Origin: Neobacillus cucumis
GTDB taxonomy: Bacteria; Bacillota; Bacilli; Bacillales_B; DSM-18226
Assembly: GCF_023715505.1 (NCBI RefSeq)
Contig: NZ_JAMBOH010000029.1
Location: forward strand, 1-64,000
DNA: 64,000 bases
Reading direction: 5' to 3'
This document shows positions 8,288-17,191 of this stretch, piece by piece. A program made the translations under genes and the position numbers. Under the pieces are notes generated by a model that was not told the origin of the DNA, did not search any database, and saw nothing but the letters and a program-made list of their open reading frames with translations. Numbering within the stretch: position 1 is the stretch's first letter; the number at the start of each line of letters is the position of its first letter.

Positions 8288-8635
8288 CTAACCTTCTAGT
8301 ACCACTTGAGCAACGGCATATTCCCCGCTATGTGAAATAGACAAATGTGACTGGACCTCTGGTTTTCGAAAAAATGGTTTTCCTGAGCCATCTGTCTCAA
8401 TCTCCATGTCTTGAAAAGATAGTTCTCTTCCTATTCCAGTCCCAAATGCCTTGGAAAAGGCTTCTTTTGCCGCAAACCTTCCAGCTAAGAACTCCACTTT
8501 TCTTGACTCAGATAAGTCTTCATACTTTTTCTTTTCGTTAACCGTTAAAATTCGATCGACCAACTTGCTTTGCTTGTTGATCAATTCACGGATTCTATGC
8601 AATTCAATGATATCAATGCCAATTCCTTTAATCAT
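8288..8635 (-). CDS. acpS: Holo-[acyl-carrier-protein] synthase
   Basis: AcpS moves 4'-phosphopantetheine from CoA to a serine of ACP. The N-terminal GIGIDIIELHRI holds the magnesium-binding aspartate (D8), and FAAKEAFSKAFGTGIG holds the second metal ligand glutamate and CoA-binding lysine. The C-terminal half has the conserved HLSISHSGEYA pattern. At 115 residues it is slightly short, as many trimeric Gram-positive AcpS proteins are. It is the first gene of a leftward set with ydcC and alr, and is divergent from the rhomboid gene. Confidence 0.95.
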   Translation of the reverse strand: MIKGIGIDIIELHRIRELINKQSKLVDRILTVNEKKKYEDLSESRKVEFLAGRFAAKEAFSKAFGTGIGRELSFQDMEIETDGSGKPFFRKPEVQSHLSISHSGEYAVAQVVLEG

Positions 8636-8774
8636 GGTTTATCATCCTTCTATTTAATTTACAGTCAGCATAATAGTGTACAAGACCAAAAAACGGTTAA
8701 GATGTAATTGAAAGGGGGTTTTAACCATATTTAACAGAACCGAAAGCTTTCGTGAATTTATCCGCTTTTATCCG

Positions 8775-9449
8775 ATGGTCTCTCTAATTACAACGATTCA
8801 CTTAGTATTATACTTTTTAACCATTCTTCCCATATTCCCAAACAATTGGTTCTTTGAGACTCTCTCAGGCGTGAACCTTTATATTATGGAAGGAGAAGTT
8901 TGGAGACTAATCACTCCTACCTTTATGCATAGCGGTTTTTCACATATGTTGTTTAATAGTTTTTCCCTTATCCTATTTGGACCCGCTTTGGAACGGATGC
9001 TGGGGAGCGGCCGATTTCTATTCATTTACCTTTTCTCCGGTTTCGCTGCTAATGTGGCTACACTAATATTTGAGCCATTGACCTATACCCACGTTGGTTC
9101 AAGCGGGGCCATTTTTGGTCTATTTGGCTACTATATTGCCATTATTATTTTCAGAAAGAGAATGATGTCCCAGCAAAATACACAAATTATTCTCGTTCTC
9201 TGTGCAGTCAGCTTAATTATGACCTTCCTGCAGCCCAATATTAATGTAGTTGCTCATCTGTTTGGATTACTGGGTGGCTTTCTAGTGGGTGCTATTCCAT
9301 ACTTTAACAAAAAAGACCTTTCAGATTCCATTCAGACCACTGCATCTTGGGCCAGCAGTCAAAGGAGAAATGTCTCCTTTCAATCCCCGGTAAAAGTACT
9401 AATCTGGGCTGTGATAATCATCCTAGCCATTCTAGGGTTTTGGAAATAA
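8775..9449 (+). CDS. Rhomboid family intramembrane serine protease
   Basis: The catalytic serine lies in the GSSGAIFG motif and the catalytic histidine in NVVAHLFGLLGGF; six hydrophobic segments and HSGFSHMLFN complete the rhomboid core. It corresponds to B. subtilis YdcA by position. The first ATG (8775) has no ribosome site. In-frame codons upstream (from 8727) encode a segment IFNRTESFREFIRFYP that looks like a genuine rhomboid N-terminus, preceded by AAAGGGGG at eight bases, but its first codon is ATA. The true start may therefore be ATA at 8727, or an ATG has been mutated. Confidence 0.88.
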   Translation: MVSLITTIHLVLYFLTILPIFPNNWFFETLSGVNLYIMEGEVWRLITPTFMHSGFSHMLFNSFSLILFGPALERMLGSGRFLFIYLFSGFAANVATLIFEPLTYTHVGSSGAIFGLFGYYIAIIIFRKRMMSQQNTQIILVLCAVSLIMTFLQPNINVVAHLFGLLGGFLVGAIPYFNKKDLSDSIQTTASWASSQRRNVSFQSPVKVLIWAVIIILAILGFWK

Positions 9450-9487
9450 ATTAGGTAAAAACGACATTTAAAGGGAGTAACCCATGT

Positions 9488-10924
9488 TTATTCCGGGCCG
9501 CTCCCTATTTTACGCTCCCGTGAATACCATCGATAAATGCTCTGAAGGTCAGCCTGATCCATGTCGACCACACGGCCTCCTGTATTGACAGCCCCCGACT
9601 TGACAAAGACTTCAAGCGTTCCAAGTTTCTTTTTATCTTGAAAATAACTAACGCCGGCCTCTAAACTTTGTATCTTATTTTTCCTCATATAAATGGTGGT
9701 CCTCTTAAAACTTCGGAATTTTAAGCTAAGCTGATCCCGGCTCAATCCCCAGCCTGCCGATTTATAGTTTACATATGCTCTGATCGTCACTAGCACGAGT
9801 AAGCCTAGAGAAAGCAATCCCCAGCTCTTTAAAAAAATCAACGAAAGTAACACAATCGGGATAGCCACGTACCAGCCGCGAAAAATATACCTCCACATTG
9901 CCCGTCTTGGTAATGGCTTAAAATCTTCGGTCATTTCATATTCCGGTAAATAGGGACCTATAATAGCTGGAATATCCTTTACTTTTACGATAGGCAAGAG
10001 CATAACATTTGCGCCCTCTATATTGACAGAGGATCCTCCTGCACTTTCCAAGTATACCGTTCCAAGTCCAAGCATTTGTCTAATCAGATTTTCACTGATT
10101 CGGATTGCTTGAATTCTATTCAGCGGAATCGTCATTTGTTTTTTTTCCAGAAGGCCTTGTGAAATAACGAAATCTGTTTCTGTCTGAATAACCGTGAAAC
10201 CTGTATATTTAAGCATCGTGATCATTAACGAAATAATCCATAAGAGGAAAAATCCTAAAAACACAATGAACGTTATGAGCATTATATTATGAACAGCCCA
10301 TGTTTCTACTCCGCCAAATACCTTTTTATAAGGGATTAAGTCATCTAGCTGTGGAAAAATCGCGAAAACAGCTGAAATCACTACCCCCATTCCGCCTGAT
10401 GTCAAGGAAAGCAAGAGTAACTTCTTTGTAGTAAGTGTAAACATCGGCTTTATCTCCACTGTCGTTTTAAGAGCATCCTGTTTAGCCGCATTGACATGTG
10501 CTTGAATCTGCGCAGCTTCCCTTTTTGGTATTGCCGATAGCACGGCTTCTGCCTCATCACCGCTGCCCGCTGTCTCAATCTCCACCTTAGCAAGTCCAAA
10601 TAATCGCTGCAGCAGCCCTTCCGTTACGTTTATGCTCTGAATCCGTTCGAACGGAATGTTGCGTTTTTTACGAAGGAATACACCATATTCAATCCGCAGC
10701 TCATCTTCCTCAAATCGATAGGTATACCGGAGCCAGGACAAGATTCCCGTAATGAGAGTAATAAGCACCGCTATCAAGGATAGAATTAGAGAGATGAGCA
10801 ATGCTGTTTTACTATCCCGTCCCCCAGAGATGTTGAGGAAAATCATGGGGAGGATGAGATTTCTTATTCTTTTTCCAGTCGTGACAATGCTGGCAACCGG
10901 GTGAAGTCGTTTTGGTTCAGACAT
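9488..10924 (-). CDS. ydbT: YdbT-like membrane protein with bacterial PH domains
   Basis: The protein has 478 residues, several membrane segments and three repeats of the bacterial pleckstrin-homology (bPH2/DUF304) pattern, recognisable as RKKRNIPFERIQSINV, KKQMTIPLNRIQAIRI and MRKNKIQSLEAG. The first codons overlap the end of ydbS by eight bases, so the two are translationally coupled. In B. subtilis, YdbS and YdbT are sigma-W regulated and help resistance to amylocyclicin-type antimicrobial peptides. sigW itself is at 62.6 kb in this window. Confidence 0.92.
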   Translation of the reverse strand: MSEPKRLHPVASIVTTGKRIRNLILPMIFLNISGGRDSKTALLISLILSLIAVLITLITGILSWLRYTYRFEEDELRIEYGVFLRKKRNIPFERIQSINVTEGLLQRLFGLAKVEIETAGSGDEAEAVLSAIPKREAAQIQAHVNAAKQDALKTTVEIKPMFTLTTKKLLLLSLTSGGMGVVISAVFAIFPQLDDLIPYKKVFGGVETWAVHNIMLITFIVFLGFFLLWIISLMITMLKYTGFTVIQTETDFVISQGLLEKKQMTIPLNRIQAIRISENLIRQMLGLGTVYLESAGGSSVNIEGANVMLLPIVKVKDIPAIIGPYLPEYEMTEDFKPLPRRAMWRYIFRGWYVAIPIVLLSLIFLKSWGLLSLGLLVLVTIRAYVNYKSAGWGLSRDQLSLKFRSFKRTTIYMRKNKIQSLEAGVSYFQDKKKLGTLEVFVKSGAVNTGGRVVDMDQADLQSIYRWYSRERKIGSGPE

Positions 10925-11396
10925 CTTCTTCTGCCGCCCTTGCTAATTTTGAAATAAACTTTCGCAGTTTTTCTGCTTCATCTTCTTCTAAAGCAGGGAT
11001 TTCATGTGCCGTTGCTGCTGTATGTATGAGAACAGAGGCTAATTTATACTTTCTTAAAAGCGGTCCTTGAATAGTATCGACATGTTGTACACGAACCATC
11101 GGAACTAGTGTCCGTGTTTTAATAAAGATTCCCTCCTCCAGTTCCACTTCTTCCTCACGCACCTCATATCTCCAGCTCTTCCATCTAAAGAGCGGAGAAA
11201 TAACTATATGATAGAGAGGAAAAATCACTCCCAGGGTTATTAAAATAATGGAAATCCAAAAAGGAGCATTAAAAACCTCTAATATTAACAGAATTACTGC
11301 AGTTATCATCCAGCCAATCACTGACCTAATCACACCGGATATTCTCCAGACCGTTAATGCCTTCCTTGAAATTCTATTTTGCGGTTTTGCTAACAA
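10917..11396 (-). CDS. ydbS: YdbS-like membrane protein with a bacterial PH domain
   Basis: Two hydrophobic segments (residues about 20-65) are followed by one bPH2 domain with TLVPMVRVQHVDTIQGPLL. The TTG start (11394-11396) is eight bases after AGGAGG. It forms an overlapping pair with ydbT. B. subtilis has cshA directly next to ydbS; here about 11 kb of other genes intervene. Confidence 0.92.
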   Translation of the reverse strand: MLAKPQNRISRKALTVWRISGVIRSVIGWMITAVILLILEVFNAPFWISIILITLGVIFPLYHIVISPLFRWKSWRYEVREEEVELEEGIFIKTRTLVPMVRVQHVDTIQGPLLRKYKLASVLIHTAATAHEIPALEEDEAEKLRKFISKLARAAEEDV

Positions 11397-11587
11397 ATTA
11401 TAGCCTCCTCCAAATCGTTAGGAAACACTCTCTCTAGTATCAATATATCCCATATGAATACGCAAAAAAATATCAACAAATAATCTTTTAATTTATATTT
11501 ATTTATGATAACGTATAAAAACAAAAAGCATTAACTGCAACATTTAAATGAAGTGAAGGATTTCCTTCTTTTGGAAAGGTGGATAAG

Positions 11588-12433
11588 ATGGAACCACTTC
11601 CTTTTAAACAATTAGTTAAGGATCAATTTAACCATTTATCGGCAGGGCAAAAAAAAGTAGCCACTTACCTGATTGAAAATTTAGATAAGGCTGCTTTTAA
11701 GACGGCTTTTCAAATCGGTCAGCAGGCATCGGTTAGCGAAACCACCGTCATCCGCCTTTCATACGCATTAGGATTTCAAGGATTTAGCCAAATGCAGGAA
11801 CTCATTCAGCGGCAGATGCTATTGCAAAACCAAACCGCAGCGGCTGCCTCCTCGATTCAACCGACCGATAAACATGTTTTTACAAAGGTGATAGAAAACC
11901 AGATTGATATATTAAGGAATCTTCTAGACACTGCAAATATCCAAGAGATTTGGAAAGCCGTTGAGGCGTTAATCAAGGCAGACCAAATTTTAATCACAGG
12001 CCACCGCATTTCTCATGCGGCCGCCTATTGGTTCTCCTATATGTTGAGTACCATTCGAGAACAGGTAAATCTATGTTCAACGTCAGGTGACTTTTTCGAA
12101 AAGTTTTCCAATCTGACTAAAGACTCAGTTGTTGTTGTGTTTTCGTTTCCACGCTATTCCAATGAAACCATAAAAATTGCTGAGTGTGCAGTAGAGAATG
12201 GAATTACCCTTATATCGATAACCGATCGCCTTCTATCTCCTGCGGGAAGAATTTCCGACATCATACTAACTACTGAGGAAAATGCCGAAACAGGCACGAA
12301 CTCCATTGCATCGGTTATTAGTTTATTAGATTTAGTGATAGAGGGAATCCAACAGAAAGATCAGGAGCGGATATTATCCTATCAGCAAAAACTGGAGAAG
12401 CTTTATACAACGTTTAATGTATTTAATGAATAG
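11588..12433 (+). CDS. MurR/RpiR family transcriptional regulator
   Basis: The N-terminal third is a helix-turn-helix domain (LSAGQKKVATYLIEN, then SVSETTVIRLSYALGFQGFS). The C-terminal part is a SIS sugar-isomerase-like sensor domain with ADQILITGHRIS and VVFSFPRYSNET. A GTG nine bases earlier is also open, but the ATG at 11588 sits eight bases after GGAAAGG. Members usually sense phosphosugars; in this operon the ligand may be an amino acid derivative or a cell-wall fragment (inference). It heads a five-gene operon read in one direction. Confidence 0.88.
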   Translation: MEPLPFKQLVKDQFNHLSAGQKKVATYLIENLDKAAFKTAFQIGQQASVSETTVIRLSYALGFQGFSQMQELIQRQMLLQNQTAAAASSIQPTDKHVFTKVIENQIDILRNLLDTANIQEIWKAVEALIKADQILITGHRISHAAAYWFSYMLSTIREQVNLCSTSGDFFEKFSNLTKDSVVVVFSFPRYSNETIKIAECAVENGITLISITDRLLSPAGRISDIILTTEENAETGTNSIASVISLLDLVIEGIQQKDQERILSYQQKLEKLYTTFNVFNE

Positions 12434-12460
12434 GATTAGAAGTTTAAGAGGTGAAAAGAT

Positions 12461-13594
12461 TTGAACCCGCTAGACTTTATTGAGCAGCATAAAGAAGAGT
12501 TACTAACCACCTATCAAGAGCTTCATTGCCTGGCGGAACCCAGCTGGCAAGAAAAGAAAACTTCCGGCTACATTGCACAAAAACTGCAAACGGCCGGCTT
12601 CAGCGTAAAAAGGTTTAACGATCATTACGGAATAATCGCTGAAATACAGGGAACCTCTGGCCAAGTCGTGGCACTGCGGGCAGATATGGATGCACTGGTC
12701 CAAGAAGTGAATGGTGTGGTTAGACCCAATCATTCCTGTGGTCATGACGGACACAGCACAATGGTCCTATATACAGCATTGGCTCTGGCCTCAATCGACC
12801 TCAAACCAAAGCATACATTAAGATTCATTTTTCAGCCTGCCGAAGAAAAAGGAGAAGGCGCGCTAAAAATGATGGAGGACGGTGCGCTAGACAACGTCAG
12901 CTTATTATTTGGCACCCATGTACGGCCAGTTAGTGAACTCCCCTATCGGAAGGCCTCCCCTGTGATTATTCATGGTTCAGCCGGTACGATTCGGGGAAAC
13001 ATAAAGGGACGACAAGCACATGCAGCCCGGCCAAACGAAGGAATCAACGTAATTGAGGCAGCTGCCCTACTAGTGCAGAACCTTAAGGAAATTGATTTAC
13101 AAACAGATGTTCCATACTCCATTAAAATGACACAGCTGACGACGGAAAGTGAAGCAACTAATGTAATCCCAGAAACGGCGCATTTTGCTCTCGATGTACG
13201 AGCACAATCCAACGAAGTTATGTCCAAGCTTGATCAGAGGACTAAAGCCGCGATGGAATTGGCAGCGGAGCAAACTGGAGCAGCCTTCACCTGGTCTATG
13301 GAGGAATTTGTTCCCGCCGCTGTTAAAAACGAAAAAGCGATGAAAATGGCAGAAAAGGCCATTGAAGAGGTACTCGGCGAAGAAAATGTTGTTCCGGTAT
13401 GTATCTCCCAAGGCGCTGAGGATTTTCATTTTTACACCGCGAAAAATCCCGGTCTTGCTGCTACGATGATTGGTTTAGGCTGTGGTTTAACACCGGGGTT
13501 ACATCATCCCGAAATGAAATTTAATCTAGATGCATTAATATATGGAACGAAAATATTAACACAAACGTTGTTAACAGCCTTACAAGAAACTTAA
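12461..13594 (+). CDS. M20 family amidohydrolase (probable N-succinyl/acyl-L-amino acid hydrolase)
   Basis: The metal-binding pattern of M20D amidohydrolases is visible: ADMDAL, HSCGHDGHSTM and QPAEEKGEGA, with a later dimerisation domain and a C-terminal HHPEMKF. These enzymes split N-acyl amino acids. In Geobacillus an M20 protein encoded beside an N-succinylamino acid racemase removes succinate from N-succinyl-L-amino acids, and the same neighbours occur here, so that is my preferred role (inference). The TTG start follows AAGAGGTG. Peptide or aminoacylase activity cannot be excluded. Confidence 0.87.
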   Translation: MNPLDFIEQHKEELLTTYQELHCLAEPSWQEKKTSGYIAQKLQTAGFSVKRFNDHYGIIAEIQGTSGQVVALRADMDALVQEVNGVVRPNHSCGHDGHSTMVLYTALALASIDLKPKHTLRFIFQPAEEKGEGALKMMEDGALDNVSLLFGTHVRPVSELPYRKASPVIIHGSAGTIRGNIKGRQAHAARPNEGINVIEAAALLVQNLKEIDLQTDVPYSIKMTQLTTESEATNVIPETAHFALDVRAQSNEVMSKLDQRTKAAMELAAEQTGAAFTWSMEEFVPAAVKNEKAMKMAEKAIEEVLGEENVVPVCISQGAEDFHFYTAKNPGLAATMIGLGCGLTPGLHHPEMKFNLDALIYGTKILTQTLLTALQET

Positions 13595-13617
13595 AAAACA
13601 ATTAGGAGAGATGTGCA

Positions 13618-15099
13618 ATGGAAGATACAGCACGTAAAATAGATACAACCATTGAGCGAATTAAAGCTCAAGAACCTTTGGAAAGAAAGTTAAAGACTAG
13701 ACACCTATCGATGATTGCCATCGGTGGAACGATTGGTACGGGATTATTTTTAGCAAGTGGTGCAACGATTGCGGACGCGGGTCCTGGTGGAGCTCTTGCA
13801 GCCTATTTAATTGCCGGAATTATGGTTTATTTTATTATGACAAGCTTAGGAGAAATGTCGGCGTTTATTCCAATCACCGGCTCGTTCAGCACGTATTCGG
13901 ACCGCTTTGTCGACCCTGCTCTTGGCTTTGCAGTCGGCTGGAATTATTGGTATAACAACGCTATTATTGTTGCCCTTGAATTATCAGCTTCCTCACTGAT
14001 TATGAAATATTGGTTTCCGGATGTCCCAGGGATTGTTTGGAGTGCCATCTTCCTTGTGTTGATATTTGGATTAAATATTTTATCTGTAAAGGGTTACGGT
14101 GAATCTGAATTCTGGTTTGCAATTATCAAGGTTGCTACAATTATTATATTCATTGTGTTAGGTTTATTAATGATTTTTGGAATCATGAAGGGCCATACAG
14201 GCGGCTTCGAAAACTTTACAAAAGGCGAAGCACCATTTAAAGGCGGATTCCTTTCGATTTTAAGTGTGTTCATGATTGTCGGTTTCTCGTTCCAAGGCAC
14301 AGAACTTGTCGGGGTTGCGGCTGGTGAAAGTGAAAATCCGGAAAAGAACATGCCAAAGGCGATTAAACAGATTTTTTGGAGAATTTTATTATTCTACGTT
14401 TTAGCGATTTTTATTATCGGCTGTTTAGTAAGCTACAAAGATCCATTATTATTAAGCACAGATGTCAAAGACGTGGCAGTAAGTCCGTTTACACTAGTTT
14501 TTAAAAATGCCGGCCTTGCCTTTGCTGCCGCCTTAATGAATACTGTTATTCTTACTGCCGTACTTTCTGCAGGTAACTCTGCACTTTATGCTGCTTCCCG
14601 TGTGTTATGGGTATTGGCGAAGGAAGGCAAAGCTCCTGCATTTTTAAAGAAGGTAAGCAAAAAAGGTCTTCCAACGAATGCTTTATTAGTTTCAACTGTG
14701 ATTGGTATGTTTTGCTTCTTAACCTCCCTGTTCGGTGAGGGCACCGTTTACGGCTGGTTATTAAATGCCTCCGGTTTAGCAGGATTTTTATCATGGTTAG
14801 GAATTTCGATTTCTCACTACCGCTTCCGTAAAGCTTATATTGCGCAAGGAAGAAGTTTATCAGATTTACCATATGTAGCAAAATGGTTCCCGCTTGGACC
14901 AATCTTAGCAACAGTTTTATGCTTAGTAGCGGTCTTCGGTCAAAATTATGGCGCCTTTTTTGGACCAAAAATTGATTGGTACGGTGCATTGGTATCTTAT
15001 ATTGGCCTGCCTCTATTCCTATTAGCTTATTTCGGCTACAAGGTTGTGAAAAAGACCAAATTGGTTCCATTACAAGACGCGGATTTCAGCCGCGAATAG
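13618..15099 (+). CDS. Amino acid permease (APC superfamily, AAT family)
   Basis: The protein has about 12 membrane segments and the APC signature KTRHLSMIAIGGTIGTGLFL after a polar N-terminus. It resembles lysine/aromatic/D-serine-type AAT permeases, so the substrate cannot be fixed by sequence. A ribosome site, TTAGGAGAG, precedes the ATG by seven bases. Its place inside the racemase operon suggests it imports the amino acid (possibly a D-isomer) that the neighbouring enzymes process. Length, 493 residues, is typical. Confidence 0.92.
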   Translation: MEDTARKIDTTIERIKAQEPLERKLKTRHLSMIAIGGTIGTGLFLASGATIADAGPGGALAAYLIAGIMVYFIMTSLGEMSAFIPITGSFSTYSDRFVDPALGFAVGWNYWYNNAIIVALELSASSLIMKYWFPDVPGIVWSAIFLVLIFGLNILSVKGYGESEFWFAIIKVATIIIFIVLGLLMIFGIMKGHTGGFENFTKGEAPFKGGFLSILSVFMIVGFSFQGTELVGVAAGESENPEKNMPKAIKQIFWRILLFYVLAIFIIGCLVSYKDPLLLSTDVKDVAVSPFTLVFKNAGLAFAAALMNTVILTAVLSAGNSALYAASRVLWVLAKEGKAPAFLKKVSKKGLPTNALLVSTVIGMFCFLTSLFGEGTVYGWLLNASGLAGFLSWLGISISHYRFRKAYIAQGRSLSDLPYVAKWFPLGPILATVLCLVAVFGQNYGAFFGPKIDWYGALVSYIGLPLFLLAYFGYKVVKKTKLVPLQDADFSRE

Positions 15100-15120
15100 T
15101 TTTTAATGGGGGAATGGACA

Positions 15121-15948
15121 TTGACAACAAAACAAATCGAAATTCGTTCCCTGTATACAATTAAAGAGCTAGAAGAAGTACGCAGACTTGAAAGTAAAAT
15201 ATGGGGGGAGTCTGACTCCATTCCCACACACCAAACCATTACCGCCGTCAAAAACGGCGGTTTAGTGCTTGGTGCCTATTGTGGCGATCAGCTTATTGCG
15301 TTTCAATACAGCTTCCCAGGCTTTAACGGCCAGTCTGTCTACCTTTGCTCTCATATATTAGGGACCGATAAACACTTTCGTAATAATGGGATAGGTGAAA
15401 AATTAAAACTAGCCCAACGCAATGAAGCATTAAAACTTGGCTACTCCCTTATCACTTGGACGTATGATCCACTTGAAAGCATTAATGGATATTTGAACAT
15501 TGGCAAGCTTGGCGGTGTGGTCTCTACTTATCTTCCAAACTGCTACGGCGAAATGGAAGATTTGTTAAACAGCGGACTCCCCTCTGACCGCTTCCTTGTG
15601 GAGTGGCATATCCGTCACGAAAAATCTGCTGATACTATCGGGAACGCATTCGAACAAGACTTTGTTTTGACGAACTCGCTTCTTCAGTGGGATGTAAATG
15701 ATAAAGGGCAGCCTTTTGTATTGCCTTTTACACTTAAAGACTTACATAAGGATGCGATTCAATTCGTGCCTGTCCCAAAAAACTATCGGACGATTCGCGA
15801 GACAGACATCGAGCTTGCTGGTGACTGGCGAATGCGAACAAGGGATGCTTTTTCTAAGCTGTTTAACCAAGGCTGGCAGGTAAGCGGTTTTAAAAAAATC
15901 AGCAATCCGAAGATTCAGGTAAATTTCTATATTCTCACTAAGAACTAA
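15121..15948 (+). CDS. GNAT family acyltransferase (probable D-amino acid N-succinyltransferase)
   Basis: A GNAT acyl-CoA-binding motif is present near residue 95 (LGTDKHFRNNGIGEKL, i.e. RxxGxG). At 275 residues it is longer than simple acetyltransferases and resembles the COG3375 type found beside N-succinylamino acid racemases. In Geobacillus kaustophilus that neighbour transfers succinate from succinyl-CoA to D-amino acids. An ATG at 15106 has no ribosome site; the TTG at 15121 follows GGGGGAATGGACA and is preferred. Function rests on family and context rather than on recognised substrate residues. Confidence 0.83.
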   Translation: MTTKQIEIRSLYTIKELEEVRRLESKIWGESDSIPTHQTITAVKNGGLVLGAYCGDQLIAFQYSFPGFNGQSVYLCSHILGTDKHFRNNGIGEKLKLAQRNEALKLGYSLITWTYDPLESINGYLNIGKLGGVVSTYLPNCYGEMEDLLNSGLPSDRFLVEWHIRHEKSADTIGNAFEQDFVLTNSLLQWDVNDKGQPFVLPFTLKDLHKDAIQFVPVPKNYRTIRETDIELAGDWRMRTRDAFSKLFNQGWQVSGFKKISNPKIQVNFYILTKN

Positions 15949-15976
15949 CCCCCGAAGAGTTAAAGGAGACTTTTGT

Positions 15977-17089
15977 ATGAAGATTAAGCAAGTGATTTTA
16001 AGACACTTAAAACTTGATTTACTCTACCCTTTTACAACTAGCTTTGGAACCGAATATGATAAAGATTTTATTTTAGTGGAAGTGAAAAACGAGGATGGTC
16101 TCTCAGGCTGGGCTGAATCTGTAGCGATGCTCGATCCGCTTTATAATGAAGAAACGGTCAAAACGAATTGGCATATCCTAGAGGATTATTTGATCCCTAT
16201 CGTTTTAAAAAATAACATCCAGCATCCCGATGAACTGTTTGAGAAGTGGTTTGCTCACTTGCGCGGCAATTATATGGCTAAGGCAGCAATTGAGGGGGCT
16301 GTTTGGGATTTGTATGCAAAAGAGCAGAATATGTCCCTCGCCCGGGCTTTAGGTGGTGAAAGATCCAAAATTGATGTTGGTGTCAGCATTGGAATTAAGG
16401 ACTCTATTGAAGAGACGATTGAAACGATTGGTGTACGCCTTGAGGAAGGCTATAAGCGGGTAAAATTGAAAATCAGACCAGGCTGGGATGTTGCTTTAAT
16501 TGACCGGGTTCGCCAGGAATACCCTGAAATTCCGTTAATGGCGGATGCCAATTCTGCCTATACCCTCGATGATATGGACCGTTTGGCTGCATTAGATGAT
16601 TATCAGTTAATGATGATTGAGCAGCCTTTGGCACATAATGATATTATTGATCATGCTGAATTGCAGGCTAGGATGAAAACGCCGATTTGTTTAGATGAGA
16701 GTATCCATTCTGTCGAGGATGCACGAAAGGCCTTGAAGCTTGGCAGCTGTAAAATTATTAATATTAAGATTGGTCGTGTTGGCGGGTTAACAGAATCACG
16801 CAACCTCCATGATTTTTGCCAAGCTAATCATATCCCGGTATGGTGCGGGGGGATGCTTGAGTCCGGGGTCGGCCGTGCCCATAATATTGCAATTACCTCT
16901 TTGCCGAATTTTACTCTGCCTGGTGATACAGCGGCTTCTTCGCTTTATTGGGCGGAGGATATTATTGAGCCTGAGGTAACGGTTTTTAACGGTGAGATTA
17001 CGGTTCCGGCTTCTCCAGGGATTGGGTATGAGACTAGTTTGGAAAAGGTTAATAAGTATACAGTGTACAGCCGGACTTATCGTGCTTAA
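15977..17089 (+). CDS. N-succinylamino acid racemase / o-succinylbenzoate synthase-like enolase-superfamily enzyme
   Basis: The OSBS/NSAR family features are all visible: the KxK catalytic pair in RVKLKIRPGWD, metal ligands in MADANSAY (D), MIEQPL (E) and CLDES (D), and the opposite-face lysine in IINIKIGRVGG. The 370-residue length matches. No other menaquinone genes are nearby. Because it follows a GNAT acyltransferase and an M20 hydrolase in one operon, racemization of N-succinyl amino acids is more likely than OSBS activity, though some members do both. A terminator follows at 17105-17131. Confidence 0.88.
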   Translation: MKIKQVILRHLKLDLLYPFTTSFGTEYDKDFILVEVKNEDGLSGWAESVAMLDPLYNEETVKTNWHILEDYLIPIVLKNNIQHPDELFEKWFAHLRGNYMAKAAIEGAVWDLYAKEQNMSLARALGGERSKIDVGVSIGIKDSIEETIETIGVRLEEGYKRVKLKIRPGWDVALIDRVRQEYPEIPLMADANSAYTLDDMDRLAALDDYQLMMIEQPLAHNDIIDHAELQARMKTPICLDESIHSVEDARKALKLGSCKIINIKIGRVGGLTESRNLHDFCQANHIPVWCGGMLESGVGRAHNIAITSLPNFTLPGDTAASSLYWAEDIIEPEVTVFNGEITVPASPGIGYETSLEKVNKYTVYSRTYRA

Positions 17090-17104
17090 GGTTTGTTGAC
17101 TGAG

Positions 17105-17131
17105 AATGGCCCTTCGTTGCGAGGGGCCATT
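17105..17131 (+). terminator. Terminator of the racemase operon
   Basis: AATGGCCC and GGGCCATT enclose a loop and are followed by TTGTTTTGT. Confidence 0.75.
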
Positions 17132-17191
17132 TTGTTTTGTCTTATTGATTCAAATTTTAAGGACAGAACTTAGTTAAACAGCTTCATTCCC

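Noticed and set aside
14552..15070. 172-codon minus-strand frame opposite the amino acid permease
   Set aside because: It overlaps a well-conserved membrane protein gene and shows no ribosome site or domain.
15977..17089. Annotation as menC for menaquinone synthesis
   Set aside because: No menF, menD, menB or menE is adjacent, whereas GNAT and M20 partners of NSAR are; dual activity remains possible.
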